From CAYJDP01 sp964371025 (GTDB lineage: Bacteria; Bacillota_I; Bacilli_A; RF39; UBA660), in assembly GCA_964371025.1 (NCBI GenBank), contig CAYJKH010000003.1, positions 1 to 64,000 on the forward strand: DNA of 64,000 bases. Direction: 5' to 3'. Under the pieces are notes generated by a model that was given only the letters and a program-made list of their open reading frames with translations, had not been told where the DNA came from and ran no database searches. This document shows, one piece after another, positions 53,620 through 63,241 of this stretch; position 1 is the first letter of the stretch, and every line of letters starts with the position of its first letter. The translations under genes were made by a program, and so were the position numbers.

Positions 53620-55017
53620 TTATAAAACTTCATAAGTTGTTCCTTCTCTTGTATCAATAAGCGTAATACCTTCTTGTAATAATTCTTCTCTTATTTTATC
53701 TGCTTTTATAAAATCCTTATTTTCTTTTGCTTTTTTTCTTTCCTCTATTTTTGATTTTATTATTTTATCTTTGCTTTCAGTCATTTCATTACCAGTTTCT
53801 TTTGTTAAATCAAGAGATAATACCTTATCAAAATCTAAAATTGTATTATACTTAGTTGTTTCGTTAATCTTATCATCTTTTAATAAATCATAAATAACTG
53901 TAATCATAGATGCTGTATTCATATCATTTTCTAAAGCATGTTTATAGGTTTCTATATAATTACTTACTAATTCTTTTTGATATTCTTGATTTTTTGATAA
54001 ACTCATTACTTTTCTCTTTAGTTTTAAATATGATTGTGATGCCGTATCAAGTGATTCATAACTAAACACTAAGTTATTACGATAGTGGCTAGTTAAGCAA
54101 AAATATCTATATGCTAAAGGATTATACCCTTTATTAATCAATACATCTAACTGTAAAAATTCTGAATTGGATTTACTCATTTTCCCTTGATTATCATTTA
54201 AGTGAGCTGAATGCATCCAGTAGTTACACCATTTATGCCCTAAAAACGATTCACTTTGAGCTATTTCATTTGTATGATGAGGAAATATATTATCTACTCC
54301 ACCACAATGAATATCTATTTGTGCTCCTAAGTATTTATAAGAAATTCCACTACATTCAATATGCCACCCCGGATATCCAATTCCCCATGGTGAAGACCAT
54401 TTCATAATTTGATTTTCAAATTTTGAACTAGTAAACCATAAAACAAAATCCGCCGGATTCTTTTTGGAAATATCTATTTCTACATCATCTCTTACTGCTA
54501 CTAATAATTCTTCTGGATCCTTCCCAGATAATTTATAATAATCTTTATAAGTACTTATATCAAAATAAACATTTCCATTCGAAATATAAGCATGTCCTGT
54601 TAAGATAAGTTTTTCTATTATTTCTATATAAATATCAATATTATCACTTGCTTTAGTGATTTTATCAGGTTTTCTAATATTTAAATTTTTAGCATCTTCA
54701 AAAAATTTATTCGTATAATAATCTGCTATTTCATAAACTGTTTTACCTTCTCTTAAGGCACCTTTAAGCATCTTATCTTCACCATCATCACTGTCATTAG
54801 TTAAATGTCCTACATCCGTGATATTCATACATCTATCTACTTTATATCCTAAATAATTTAATCCTTTTTCTAATATATCTTCAAATATATAAGTTCTCAA
54901 ATTACCAATATGAGCATAATGGTATACGGTTGGACCACATGTGTATAATTTTACTTTATTTTTTTCTATCGGAATTAATTTTTCTACTTTTTTAGTTAAA
55001 GTATTATAAATTTTCAT
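53620..55017 (-). CDS. cysS: Cysteinyl-tRNA synthetase
   Basis: 465 residues. Zinc ligands in TCGPTVYHYAHIGN (also the HIGH motif) and GWHIECSGIS, HCGGVDNIFPHH, and the KMSKS loop GKMSKSNSE. First gene of the cysS-mrnC-rlmB-sigH-like operon. An extended -10 TGTTATAAT is at 55038-55046; no T-box is present in the 70-base gap. Confidence 0.97.
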   Translation of the reverse strand: MKIYNTLTKKVEKLIPIEKNKVKLYTCGPTVYHYAHIGNLRTYIFEDILEKGLNYLGYKVDRCMNITDVGHLTNDSDDGEDKMLKGALREGKTVYEIADYYTNKFFEDAKNLNIRKPDKITKASDNIDIYIEIIEKLILTGHAYISNGNVYFDISTYKDYYKLSGKDPEELLVAVRDDVEIDISKKNPADFVLWFTSSKFENQIMKWSSPWGIGYPGWHIECSGISYKYLGAQIDIHCGGVDNIFPHHTNEIAQSESFLGHKWCNYWMHSAHLNDNQGKMSKSNSEFLQLDVLINKGYNPLAYRYFCLTSHYRNNLVFSYESLDTASQSYLKLKRKVMSLSKNQEYQKELVSNYIETYKHALENDMNTASMITVIYDLLKDDKINETTKYNTILDFDKVLSLDLTKETGNEMTESKDKIIKSKIEERKKAKENKDFIKADKIREELLQEGITLIDTREGTTYEVL

Positions 55018-55037
55018 ATAACCACCTACCTCTAATG

Positions 55038-55046
55038 ATTATAACA
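55038..55046 (-). promoter_or_regulatory. Extended -10 promoter of cysS
   Basis: TGTTATAAT, 20 bases before the ATG. No clear -35. Confidence 0.55.
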
Positions 55047-55059
55047 TATTTAGGCAAAT

Positions 55060-55084
55060 AAAAAAAGAAATCAATGATTTCTCT
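55060..55084 (-). terminator. Terminator of the YfcC-like permease gene
   Basis: Stem AGAAATC/GATTTCT with a 3-nt loop and a T7 tract on the minus strand, starting a few bases after the stop codon. Confidence 0.8.
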
Positions 55085-55087
55085 TTT

Positions 55088-56635
55088 TTAGATTGTTAAG
55101 AATATAATAGCTGCAATTGCAATAACTGCTACTAATAATTCAACAAATAATAATCCAATAGTTTTAACCCATTTACTGTATGGTATATTATAAACTGCTA
55201 ATACAACCATTAAAACGATACTTGTTGGCGCTATTAACATAACAATACCATATATAGCTTGGAATAAGAATCCAATAACAATATGGAAGTCTGGATTAGC
55301 AACTTCAGTAGTCATTAATGTTAATGCACTTGCGAATACATAATTAGCATCTACATTAGAAACACTAGCAAATAATGAAACTAATGAAGCAGTCATTAAA
55401 TTAAAACCACTAGCTAAGTCTAAAATCCATGTATATATAGTTGTCATAACTGGATGATATGAAACTATTACTAATACTACATAAATTAAAATAGATATAA
55501 CTACACCTGGTAATGCTTTTTTTGCTCCTTCAATGAAACCATCAATTAAATCATTAAATTTAAGTTTGTAAACAAGCCCTAATAGTGCAATTGTTAATAT
55601 AACTAAAATTGTTAAATGCGATAAATTCCATGTTCCGAACGAACTAACAAAACCTAATATGCTTGCTATAATTGTAAATCCAAATATTTCAATTTCATTC
55701 ATTTGAGTTAATAATGTATCAAAGAATGTAATATTGAAAGTATCAAACCAAGATATAAATGCTGTCATCATAACTAAGAATAATAATGAGAATATTACTA
55801 CTAAAGGTACACAATTTCCTTTTTCATTTACTACTATTACATCAGAAGCTTTTGCTGCAGATTTAATTGTTGGCTTTTTACCTTTCGTAGTTTTGGCTTT
55901 TACTGAACTCGTTGTTTTTGGTTTTGTCGTTGATTTTGGTTTTGTTGAAGTTTTTGGTTTTTCAACTTTTTTAACTTCTTCTTTCACTTCATCTGCAACT
56001 ATTACCGATGATGTTTTATCAGCCGTTTCTTTTTTTATTAGCATTAATACATTGAATACTACTAATCCTATACCCACTACTAAAATAGCTAAGTTTAGAA
56101 CTGCTAATCCAAAAATTTCAAGGCTTAAAGCTGACGTTATTGGTAACATATTAGCACCTGCTAACGTTGAACCTGCTAATCCAACAAACATTGATCCTAA
56201 TACAGCAATAACTGCTGTTATTTTTGATAATCCCATTTTTATAATAACTGATATTAAAAATGGTACAAATAGTAAAAATGCATATTGTAATCCAGCGATA
56301 GAGTTAAGAATAGAAACTAATACTATAATCATTACAATTGATAATGTTTTTCTTTTAGCAAAAGAATTACCCATTTGTGTAATCATTTTATTATAAGCTC
56401 CAATTTTTCCTAATACACCATAGAATCCTCCTACAACTGCTATAAATAATGGTAAGAAACCAAAATATGCAATTGCTACTGATGGATAATTTAGTACATC
56501 AAAAAGTCCTACTCTAATTCGTTCTATTGTAGTATCTCCAGTTTCGCCAATAATTGTCGCTGGTATTAACCATGTCAATATTGTGAAAACACCAATTACT
56601 ATTAGAACAGTTTTTAAAATATTATGTTTTTTCAT
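55088..56635 (-). CDS. YfcC-like (ion transporter superfamily) permease with a Lys/Thr-rich central linker
   Basis: 515 residues. Two membrane halves, about five TM helices in 1-200 and about six in 275-515, fit the YfcC/DcuC-type carriers with inverted half repeats. Substrates of that group include dicarboxylates and basic amino acids; which applies here is unknown. Between the halves is a long cytosolic linker (201-274) rich in Lys, Thr, Pro and Ser (EKPKTSTKPKSTTKPKT), longer and more repetitive than usual for such carriers. A consensus promoter and a terminator make it a single-gene unit. Confidence 0.65.
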   Translation of the reverse strand: MKKHNILKTVLIVIGVFTILTWLIPATIIGETGDTTIERIRVGLFDVLNYPSVAIAYFGFLPLFIAVVGGFYGVLGKIGAYNKMITQMGNSFAKRKTLSIVMIIVLVSILNSIAGLQYAFLLFVPFLISVIIKMGLSKITAVIAVLGSMFVGLAGSTLAGANMLPITSALSLEIFGLAVLNLAILVVGIGLVVFNVLMLIKKETADKTSSVIVADEVKEEVKKVEKPKTSTKPKSTTKPKTTSSVKAKTTKGKKPTIKSAAKASDVIVVNEKGNCVPLVVIFSLLFLVMMTAFISWFDTFNITFFDTLLTQMNEIEIFGFTIIASILGFVSSFGTWNLSHLTILVILTIALLGLVYKLKFNDLIDGFIEGAKKALPGVVISILIYVVLVIVSYHPVMTTIYTWILDLASGFNLMTASLVSLFASVSNVDANYVFASALTLMTTEVANPDFHIVIGFLFQAIYGIVMLIAPTSIVLMVVLAVYNIPYSKWVKTIGLLFVELLVAVIAIAAIIFLTI

Positions 56636-56652
56636 AACTACCTCCCATTATC

Positions 56653-56681
56653 ATTATACTAACTTTAATTATCATTTACAA
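56653..56681 (-). promoter_or_regulatory. Promoter of the permease gene
   Basis: -35 TTGTAA (56676-56681), a 17-nt spacer and -10 TATAAT (56653-56658). Confidence 0.75.
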
Positions 56682-56702
56682 GCATTTATTTACCAAATTC
56701 AT

Positions 56703-56745
56703 TAATATAAAATAAAAGAAAGATAATAATATATCTTTCTTTTAT
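56703..56745 (-). terminator. Terminator of the dusB-RDD-lysS operon, overlapping the lysS stop
   Basis: Stem AAAAGAAAGATA/TATCTTTCTTTT with a 6-nt loop. The lysS TAA (56742-56744) is in the base of the first arm; the T tract is interrupted by A. Confidence 0.75.
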
Positions 56746-58220
56746 TTATTTTTCATTGTTGGAAATAATATAACATCTCTAATTGTTTCTGCTCCTGTTA
56801 AAAGCATTACTAATCTATCAATTCCCATTCCCATTCCACCTGTTGGAGGCAATCCATATTCTAAAGATTCAACGAAATCTAAATCCATTTCATTCGCTTC
56901 TTCATTCCCTAATTCTTTTTCTTTTACTTGTGATAAAAATCTTTCATATTGATCAATTGGATCATTTAATTCCGTGAAAGCATTTGCATATTCATTCCCT
57001 AATATAAATAATTCAAATCTATCAGTAAATCTTTCATCTTCTTTATTTCTTTTAGCAAGCGGGCTGATTTCCACTGGATGACCATATACAAATGTTGGAT
57101 TTTGAATACTTTCTTCTCCAAATTTTTCAAAAAAAGCATTAACGATGTGCCCATATTCAAAATGATCTTCAATTAAAATATCATTATCTTTAGCTAATTT
57201 TTTAGCATCTTCAAGACTCATTTTTTCAAAGAAATTTATTCCGGTTTTTTCTTTTATTAAATCAACCATATGAATTCTTTTAAATTTAGGTTTTAAAGAT
57301 ATATCTACTCCCTTATATGTTACTTCATATTGACCTAATACTGCTTGAGCACACTCTCCAATGATATTTTCAGTTAAATCCATCATCCCTTCCATATCAC
57401 TTAAAGCCTTATATACTTCAATCGTTGTAAATTCTGGATTATGACTTCTATCCATACCTTCATTTCTAAATAATCTCCCTATTTCATAAACAGCATCCAT
57501 CCCTCCAACAATTAGTCTTTTTAGTGGTAACTCTGTTGCAATTCTAAGATACATATCAATATCTAATGTATTATGGTGAGTTATAAAAGGTTTTGCTGCA
57601 GCTCCCCCTAATATTGTTCCTAATACAGGTGTTTCTACTTCCGTATATCCATTACTATCTAAATAATTTTGAATAGTTCTGATTATTTTAGGTCTAGTAA
57701 ATGCAATTTTACGGGCATCTTCATTCATTATTAAATCAACATATCTTCTTCTATATCTTTCTTCCGTATCTGTTAGTCCATGATATTTTTCTGGTAGTGG
57801 TTTTAATGATTTAACTAAGTGAATATACTCTGTAGCTTTTACACTTAATTCTCCCATATCAGTTCTAAAAACAAATCCTTTGATTCCCACGATATCCCCA
57901 ATATCTGCTTTTTTAAATACTTCATACATCGTTTCTTCAACCATATCTTGTCTAATATAAACTTGAAGTTGTCCGTATTTATCTTGAATATGGAAAAATC
58001 CTACTTTTCCTTTTCTACGATTTGTCATTATACGTCCTGAAACTATAACTTCTATATTTTTTTCATGTAAGTCTTCTTTTGACTCATTTTTATATTTTTC
58101 ATTTAGACTTTTTGAAGTATCTGTAATATCAATTTTTTCTCCAAAAGGTTCTATCCCTAAACTTCTTAGCTCTTCAGCTTTTTCTCTTCTTATTTGTTCT
58201 TGTTCATTAAATGTTCTCAT
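56742..58220 (-). CDS. lysS: Lysyl-tRNA synthetase (class II)
   Basis: 492 residues. N-terminal OB-fold anticodon domain (about 50-150) and class II core with motif 2 (RNEGMDRSHNPEFTTIEVY) and motif 3 (GMGMGIDRLVMLLTG). AAAGGAGA precedes the ATG. The start lies 14 bases inside the RDD gene; dusB-lysS order is conserved in Bacillus. Confidence 0.97.
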   Translation of the reverse strand: MRTFNEQEQIRREKAEELRSLGIEPFGEKIDITDTSKSLNEKYKNESKEDLHEKNIEVIVSGRIMTNRRKGKVGFFHIQDKYGQLQVYIRQDMVEETMYEVFKKADIGDIVGIKGFVFRTDMGELSVKATEYIHLVKSLKPLPEKYHGLTDTEERYRRRYVDLIMNEDARKIAFTRPKIIRTIQNYLDSNGYTEVETPVLGTILGGAAAKPFITHHNTLDIDMYLRIATELPLKRLIVGGMDAVYEIGRLFRNEGMDRSHNPEFTTIEVYKALSDMEGMMDLTENIIGECAQAVLGQYEVTYKGVDISLKPKFKRIHMVDLIKEKTGINFFEKMSLEDAKKLAKDNDILIEDHFEYGHIVNAFFEKFGEESIQNPTFVYGHPVEISPLAKRNKEDERFTDRFELFILGNEYANAFTELNDPIDQYERFLSQVKEKELGNEEANEMDLDFVESLEYGLPPTGGMGMGIDRLVMLLTGAETIRDVILFPTMKNK

Positions 58221-58827
58221 TTTTTTCTCCTTTAATACTAATTACTCTTGTTTTTGTTAAAATGTCATGAATTCCTTTTCTATCTTTTCGAATAGAAATC
58301 ATAAATACTATTATTAAAATTATTATATACTGAATTAAAGATACTGCTAAATAACTAATAAATATATCTTTATTATTAAATAATCCTATAAGTAAACCAT
58401 AAAAATACATAAAAATAAAATTAATAATTACAGATCTTAATAGTATTTTATTTAAAGTCAATTCTTCTTTTTCAGAAATCAACTTGATTTTAAAGACTTT
58501 TTTACCTAGTGTTTGTCCTTTATTATAAAATTGATAAACTACAAAGTACAATAATAATAAAGCTAAAGTAATTAAATTAATAATAATTTCTTCTTTATAA
58601 ATATCAAAATAAATATATGATGATTGAATTATATATTCACTAGTAGATATCACTTCATATTCATATTGTTCAACTACTGAGCTAATTTCTTTATTTAGTT
58701 CAGATATTCTCTCTACATCAATAAATGGTGTTGCTAATATAGTAGATATTAAAGTAACAATAGCCATATCTATTATAAACGCGCCAATTCTTTGGAAAAG
58801 GGAAGCGCTTTTATTTATATTTGTCAT
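58207..58827 (-). CDS. RDD family membrane protein
   Basis: 206 residues, four hydrophobic segments. The RDD pattern is visible as SLFQRIGAFIIDMAIV near the start and KGQTLGKKVFKIKLIS in the middle, with RKGIHDILTKTRVI at the end. RDD proteins are poorly characterised; some have transport or scaffold roles. It is inserted between dusB and lysS, overlapping both (17 and 14 bases). Confidence 0.85.
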   Translation of the reverse strand: MTNINKSASLFQRIGAFIIDMAIVTLISTILATPFIDVERISELNKEISSVVEQYEYEVISTSEYIIQSSYIYFDIYKEEIIINLITLALLLLYFVVYQFYNKGQTLGKKVFKIKLISEKEELTLNKILLRSVIINFIFMYFYGLLIGLFNNKDIFISYLAVSLIQYIIILIIVFMISIRKDRKGIHDILTKTRVISIKGEKNENI

Positions 58828-59800
58828 TTAAAACCTCCTTAAATTCGTTTAGTACTTTTATTATATCACATGTCGAATTGTGTTTATAGATTTTATTTTT
58901 TAATTCAGTTGATCCTTTTATCCCTTTAAAATACCATCCTATATGACTTCTAATCTCTAAAGACGCTAATTTTTCTCCTTTAATTTCCTTTAATAACTTT
59001 ATATGTCTTAAACAAGTGTTAATTCTATCATCAATTGTTATTTCAGATTTGTACTCCCCTTTTTCTAAATAATCTACTGTTTGCTTAAATAGCCAAGGTT
59101 TCCCTAATGCTCCTCTCCCTATCATCACAGCATCACACTTAGTATTAATTATCATATTTTTAGCATCGGCTGGTGATTTAATGTCCCCATTTCCAATAAC
59201 AGGAATTTTTACATTTTCTTTTACTTTTTTTATAATCTCCCAATCTGCTGATCCCGTATATCCTTGAGCTCTAGTTCGTGGATGAACACAAATAGCACTT
59301 GCTCCTGCTTTTTCTATTAATTTTGCTACTTCTACAGCATTTATTGTTTTATTATCCCATCCACTTCTTATCTTCACTGTTACAGGAATAGGAATAGCTT
59401 TTACCACAGCATCTACAATCTCAAAAATTTTTTTAGGATTTTTCATTAATGCTGCCCCTGCCTGTGCTCTTAATGCTACTTTCGGAACAGGACATCCCAT
59501 GTTAATGTCTATAATGTCTGGTTTCATATTTTCATATATATATATTGCTGCATTGACAAAAGAATCTTTATCACTTCCAAATATTTGCTGAGTGATTGGT
59601 CTTTCTGATTCCTTCATATATAACATGTCGATAGTTTTCTGATTTTTATATGTTATGGCCTTATCACTAACCATTTCAGCATAAATTAAACCTACTTTAT
59701 TTTCTTTACAAAGAATTCTAAAGGCTGAATTACAAACTCCAGCCATAGGAGCTAATACTACTTGATTTTTTATCTTAACATTTCCTATATTCCACTCCAT
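58811..59800 (-). CDS. dusB: tRNA-dihydrouridine synthase
   Basis: 329 residues. FMN-binding TIM barrel with VVLAPMAGVCNSAFR, INMGCPVPKV, the catalytic Cys loop of the MGCP segment region, VKIRSGWD, VHPRTRAQGYTG and IGNGDI. Reduces uridine in the tRNA D-loop. GAGGTG precedes the ATG. Head of the dusB-RDD-lysS operon. Confidence 0.96.
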   Translation of the reverse strand: MEWNIGNVKIKNQVVLAPMAGVCNSAFRILCKENKVGLIYAEMVSDKAITYKNQKTIDMLYMKESERPITQQIFGSDKDSFVNAAIYIYENMKPDIIDINMGCPVPKVALRAQAGAALMKNPKKIFEIVDAVVKAIPIPVTVKIRSGWDNKTINAVEVAKLIEKAGASAICVHPRTRAQGYTGSADWEIIKKVKENVKIPVIGNGDIKSPADAKNMIINTKCDAVMIGRGALGKPWLFKQTVDYLEKGEYKSEITIDDRINTCLRHIKLLKEIKGEKLASLEIRSHIGWYFKGIKGSTELKNKIYKHNSTCDIIKVLNEFKEVLNDKYK

Positions 59801-59822
59801 ATGGCACCTCTTTCATATGCGT

Positions 59823-59851
59823 ATTATAAACTATTTATCTTTTTTTTGCAA
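59823..59851 (-). promoter_or_regulatory. dusB operon promoter
   Basis: -35 TTGCAA (59846-59851), a 17-nt spacer and -10 TATAAT (59823-59828). The -35 box begins two bases after the ftsH terminator. Confidence 0.75.
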
Positions 59852-59852
59852 T

Positions 59853-59873
59853 AAAAAAACTCTTTCGAGTTTT
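59853..59873 (-). terminator. Terminator of ftsH
   Basis: Stem AAAACTC/GAGTTTT with a GAAA loop and a T tract on the minus strand, 2-5 bases after the ftsH stop. Confidence 0.85.
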
Positions 59874-59874
59874 A

Positions 59875-61854
59875 TTACTTATCTAATTCTTTAATTAATT
59901 CAGTTTTAGTTTTTTTGCTATAATCTTTAATATTTTTTTCTTTTGCTAGTTCTTTTAATTTTGATATTGGCATAGCTTCATAGTTTTCTGTTTCTTCTGG
60001 CATATGTCCATTTTCTACTAAGTAATCTATTTGTTCTTTTGTTAGTGTTTCATATTCTAATAAAGTATCTGCTATTAATTCTAGCAATTTTTTCTCTGTT
60101 TTTAAAACATTTAATGCTTTTTCATGACATTCATTTACTATTTTTCTAATTTCCATATCAATTTCATTAGCTACTTCATTTGAAAAATGCTGTGACTTAT
60201 TATAATCTCTACCTAAGAATACACTACCGTCTGTATGATCATATTGTAATGGTCCTAAATCGCTCATTCCATACTCTGTAACCATTGCACGTGCTATTTT
60301 TGTTACTTTCTGGAAATCATTATGAGCTCCTGTAGTTATTTCTTTAAAGATTAATTCTTCTGCTGCACGTCCACCTAGTAAACCTACTATTTCTTCTAAT
60401 AGATCTGTTTTAGTTGAACATAGTTTATCTTCATTAGGTGTCATCATATTATAACCACCTGCTGTTCCACGAGGAATAATCGTTACTTTTTGAACATCAC
60501 TAGCATTTTTTAGTTTAATACCAATTACAGCATGTCCTGCTTCATGGTATGCTACTAATTTGCGATCATTTTCACTATATCTTCTACTAACTTTAGCAGG
60601 TCCCATTAGAACTCTATCTGTTGCTTCATCTATTTCATTCATTGTTACTTTTGTTTTGTTTCGTCTTACTGCAAGTAAAGCAGCTTCATTTAATAGATTT
60701 TCTAAATCAGCTCCACTAAATCCAGATGTTCTTCTTGCAAGATTTCCTAAAACTACACTTGGTGCCAAAGTTTTATTTTTAGCATGAACTCCTAAAATTG
60801 CTTCTCTTTCTTTTACATCCGGTAAATTAACAGTAACTTGTCTATCAAAACGCCCTGGTCTAAGTAATGCTGGATCTAAGACATCTGGTCTATTAGTAGC
60901 TGCAATGATTATAATTCCTTCATTTACACCAAAACCATCCATTTCTGTAAGTAATTGGTTTAATGTTTGTTCTCTTTCATCGTGTCCTCCACCAACACCT
61001 GTTCCTCTTTGTCTCCCTACTGCATCAATTTCATCAATAAATATTAAACATGGAGCATTTCTTTTAGCTTCTTTAAACATGTCTCTAACACGGCTTGCTC
61101 CGACTCCAACAAATAGTTCCACAAAGTCAGAACCACTTATAAAATAAAATGGTGCATTTGCTTCTCCTGCAACTGCTTTTGCTAGTAATGTTTTACCAGT
61201 TCCTGGAGGACCAAATAATAAAACTCCTTTTGGAATTCTTGCTCCCAACTTTTCGAATTTTTTGGGATTTTTTAAGAAATCAATAATCTCACTTACTTCT
61301 TCTTTTTCTTCTAGTAATCCAGCTACATTTTTAAATGTTACTTTATCTTTATCGTTAGTTAATTTAGCTCTACTTTTACCAAAATCCATTGAATTTTTAC
61401 TTCCAGCTAACTGTCTATTCATAAAATAGAAAATAATAACTACAATGATTAATATAGGCAATACATTAACAAGTAAGGCAACTAAAATTGATGCTCCCGG
61501 ATCACTTAATGTTTCCATTTTGAAATCTTGTTCTTTATTTGCTGCTGTAATATCTGTGATTATTTCATCACTTAAAGGTAATCTAACAAAGAATGATTCA
61601 TTTTCTTCATATCCTTTTAGAGTTCCTGTTGCCTCATAAATAGCAGCAGAACTTCTTGCTGTTAACTCTAATTCTTTTATGTTTCCTTCTTCTAATTCTG
61701 TTATAAATTCATTATATGTAAGATCATTTACTTTATTATTAAGCATTTCAAATACATAAAAAAATGTAATCATTATTAATAAAATAAATACATAAGGTAG
61801 TATTCCTTTATTAACTGTGTTTTTATTGGGTAGTTTTACTTCTTTCTTTTTCAT
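59875..61854 (-). CDS. ftsH: ATP-dependent zinc metalloprotease FtsH with a C-terminal SAP/Rho_N-like tail
   Basis: 659 residues. TM helices at about 18-37 and 121-144 flank an extracytoplasmic domain. AAA+ module with Walker A GPPGTGKT (215-222), Walker B IFIDEID, SRH region RPGRFDRQV, and zinc protease motif HEAGH (437-441). The end (624-659: MPISKLKELAKEKN ... KKTKTELIKELDK) looks like a SAP/Rho N-terminal helical motif, which is not usual for FtsH. It degrades membrane and regulatory proteins. It starts 12 bases after tilS, as an operon; hprT, normally between them, is missing. Confidence 0.96.
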   Translation of the reverse strand: MKKKEVKLPNKNTVNKGILPYVFILLIMITFFYVFEMLNNKVNDLTYNEFITELEEGNIKELELTARSSAAIYEATGTLKGYEENESFFVRLPLSDEIITDITAANKEQDFKMETLSDPGASILVALLVNVLPILIIVVIIFYFMNRQLAGSKNSMDFGKSRAKLTNDKDKVTFKNVAGLLEEKEEVSEIIDFLKNPKKFEKLGARIPKGVLLFGPPGTGKTLLAKAVAGEANAPFYFISGSDFVELFVGVGASRVRDMFKEAKRNAPCLIFIDEIDAVGRQRGTGVGGGHDEREQTLNQLLTEMDGFGVNEGIIIIAATNRPDVLDPALLRPGRFDRQVTVNLPDVKEREAILGVHAKNKTLAPSVVLGNLARRTSGFSGADLENLLNEAALLAVRRNKTKVTMNEIDEATDRVLMGPAKVSRRYSENDRKLVAYHEAGHAVIGIKLKNASDVQKVTIIPRGTAGGYNMMTPNEDKLCSTKTDLLEEIVGLLGGRAAEELIFKEITTGAHNDFQKVTKIARAMVTEYGMSDLGPLQYDHTDGSVFLGRDYNKSQHFSNEVANEIDMEIRKIVNECHEKALNVLKTEKKLLELIADTLLEYETLTKEQIDYLVENGHMPEETENYEAMPISKLKELAKEKNIKDYSKKTKTELIKELDK

Positions 61855-61866
61855 TTTTCCTCCGTA

Positions 61867-63183
61867 CTATTCATATTTTAATATTATATCATATTTTTCT
61901 GTTTGATTTTTATCATATTTAGATTTTTTTAGATTTGGAATCCATATAATTATTCCTTTAGAATCCATAACAACTGGCCATGAATCACGTAAATTAACAT
62001 TTACTTTTAAATCAATAAAAATATCTTTTACTTTTTTTCCACCTTTTGTTCCTTTTAGTGAAATTTTATCTCCAATTTTTCTTGTTCTAACAATTAATGG
62101 TAGAGTAACTTCACTACTATCAATTCTAATAATATCATTCCCTACTAAAGTCGATTTTGCTATTTTTTTTATATAATGATTATTAGCTAAAGATATATAT
62201 TCATTTAATTCTATTTCATAATTACTTATTTCATCTATATTTTTCTTAATTTCCAAGAAATTATACTCTTTAGACGCTATAACATCATTAGGTAGATTTA
62301 TAATAGAATTTGCTTTTTTACTATAAACTAATTTAATTAATAAGTCAACATGATTACTGTTTATCAATATTAAATCATCTTGATAAAATTCACTAAGTAG
62401 ATAGTTAAATATTTCTCTTTGAAGATATGAGTCGATTTTCTTAAACTCCTCTAAATTAATTTTATTAGCATCTTCTACTTTTTTTAATGCTTTATTTCTT
62501 TCTTTTTCTATATATTTATATGTATCAATTAATAATTCACTATACTTAATAAATTTAGTGTGTACATTTTTGTCTTCTTTTTTTAAAAAAGGTAACATGT
62601 TTTTTCGAAATCTATTTCTTGTATAATTGTCACTATCATTAGTTTTATCTATATAATACTCAATTTTATTTTTTTCTAAATACTCTATGATTTCATCTTT
62701 TGTGTAATAAATCAGAGGTCTTAACACTTTATATCCTCCTACTTCTATTTCTTTTTTAAATCCAGCATATCCTAAAAGATTTGTCCCTCTTACTATTTTC
62801 ATCATAATAGTTTCGATTAAGTCATCAGCATGATGGGCAGTCATTAAGTAATCACCTGCATATTTTTTCATAAGTTTATTATAAAAATTATATCTAATAT
62901 TACGAGCTTCATTTTCAAAATTATCATCACCATATTCTTCTACTATCATACTCTCAAATATAAGTGACTTTTTTTCACAGAATGTTTTTACATATAGCAT
63001 TTCTTCTAATGATTCTTCGCGAACATTATGATTTATATGAGATACAATTAAAGTTAATTTCTTTTTACTAGATAATTCTAGCATACTATACAATAAAGCC
63101 ATTGAATCAGGTCCGCCTGAACAACCAATAATGATAGTAGAATTATTTTTTATATCAAAGTTTTTTTCAATATTAAAGTTCAT
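61867..63183 (-). CDS. tilS: tRNA(Ile)-lysidine synthase
   Basis: 438 residues. PP-loop ATPase motif SGGPDS (22-27), HINHNVRE, HHADD and the RNRFRKNMLPFL motif, plus the C-terminal TilS domain (about 350-438). It modifies the CAU anticodon of tRNA-Ile to read AUA, an important codon in an AT-rich genome. GTAGGAGG precedes the ATG. Confidence 0.96.
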   Translation of the reverse strand: MNFNIEKNFDIKNNSTIIIGCSGGPDSMALLYSMLELSSKKKLTLIVSHINHNVREESLEEMLYVKTFCEKKSLIFESMIVEEYGDDNFENEARNIRYNFYNKLMKKYAGDYLMTAHHADDLIETIMMKIVRGTNLLGYAGFKKEIEVGGYKVLRPLIYYTKDEIIEYLEKNKIEYYIDKTNDSDNYTRNRFRKNMLPFLKKEDKNVHTKFIKYSELLIDTYKYIEKERNKALKKVEDANKINLEEFKKIDSYLQREIFNYLLSEFYQDDLILINSNHVDLLIKLVYSKKANSIINLPNDVIASKEYNFLEIKKNIDEISNYEIELNEYISLANNHYIKKIAKSTLVGNDIIRIDSSEVTLPLIVRTRKIGDKISLKGTKGGKKVKDIFIDLKVNVNLRDSWPVVMDSKGIIIWIPNLKKSKYDKNQTEKYDIILKYE

Positions 63184-63201
63184 AAATCCTCCTACATATA
63201 T

Positions 63202-63210
63202 ATTATATCA
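63202..63210 (-). promoter_or_regulatory. Extended -10 promoter of tilS-ftsH
   Basis: TGATATAAT, 18 bases before the tilS ATG and 6 bases past the divIC terminator T tract. Confidence 0.55.
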
Positions 63211-63215
63211 TGAAA

Positions 63216-63241
63216 TAAAAAAAGAATTAATATATTAATTC
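63216..63241 (-). terminator. Terminator of divIC overlapping its stop codon
   Basis: Stem GAATTAA/TTAATTC with a TATA loop and a T7 tract on the minus strand. The TAA stop (63235-63237) is in the first arm. Confidence 0.85.

Noticed and set aside
55018..55087. T-box riboswitch before cysS (also checked before argS and lysS)
   Set aside because: The upstream gaps are too short or absent and no T-box sequence was seen.
55734..56396. Long plus-strand open frame opposite the permease gene
   Set aside because: Mirror frame of a real membrane protein; Thr/Asn/Ile-rich translation without family features or a binding site. The same applies to other antisense frames such as 5822-6316, 29324-29740 and 35525-35806.
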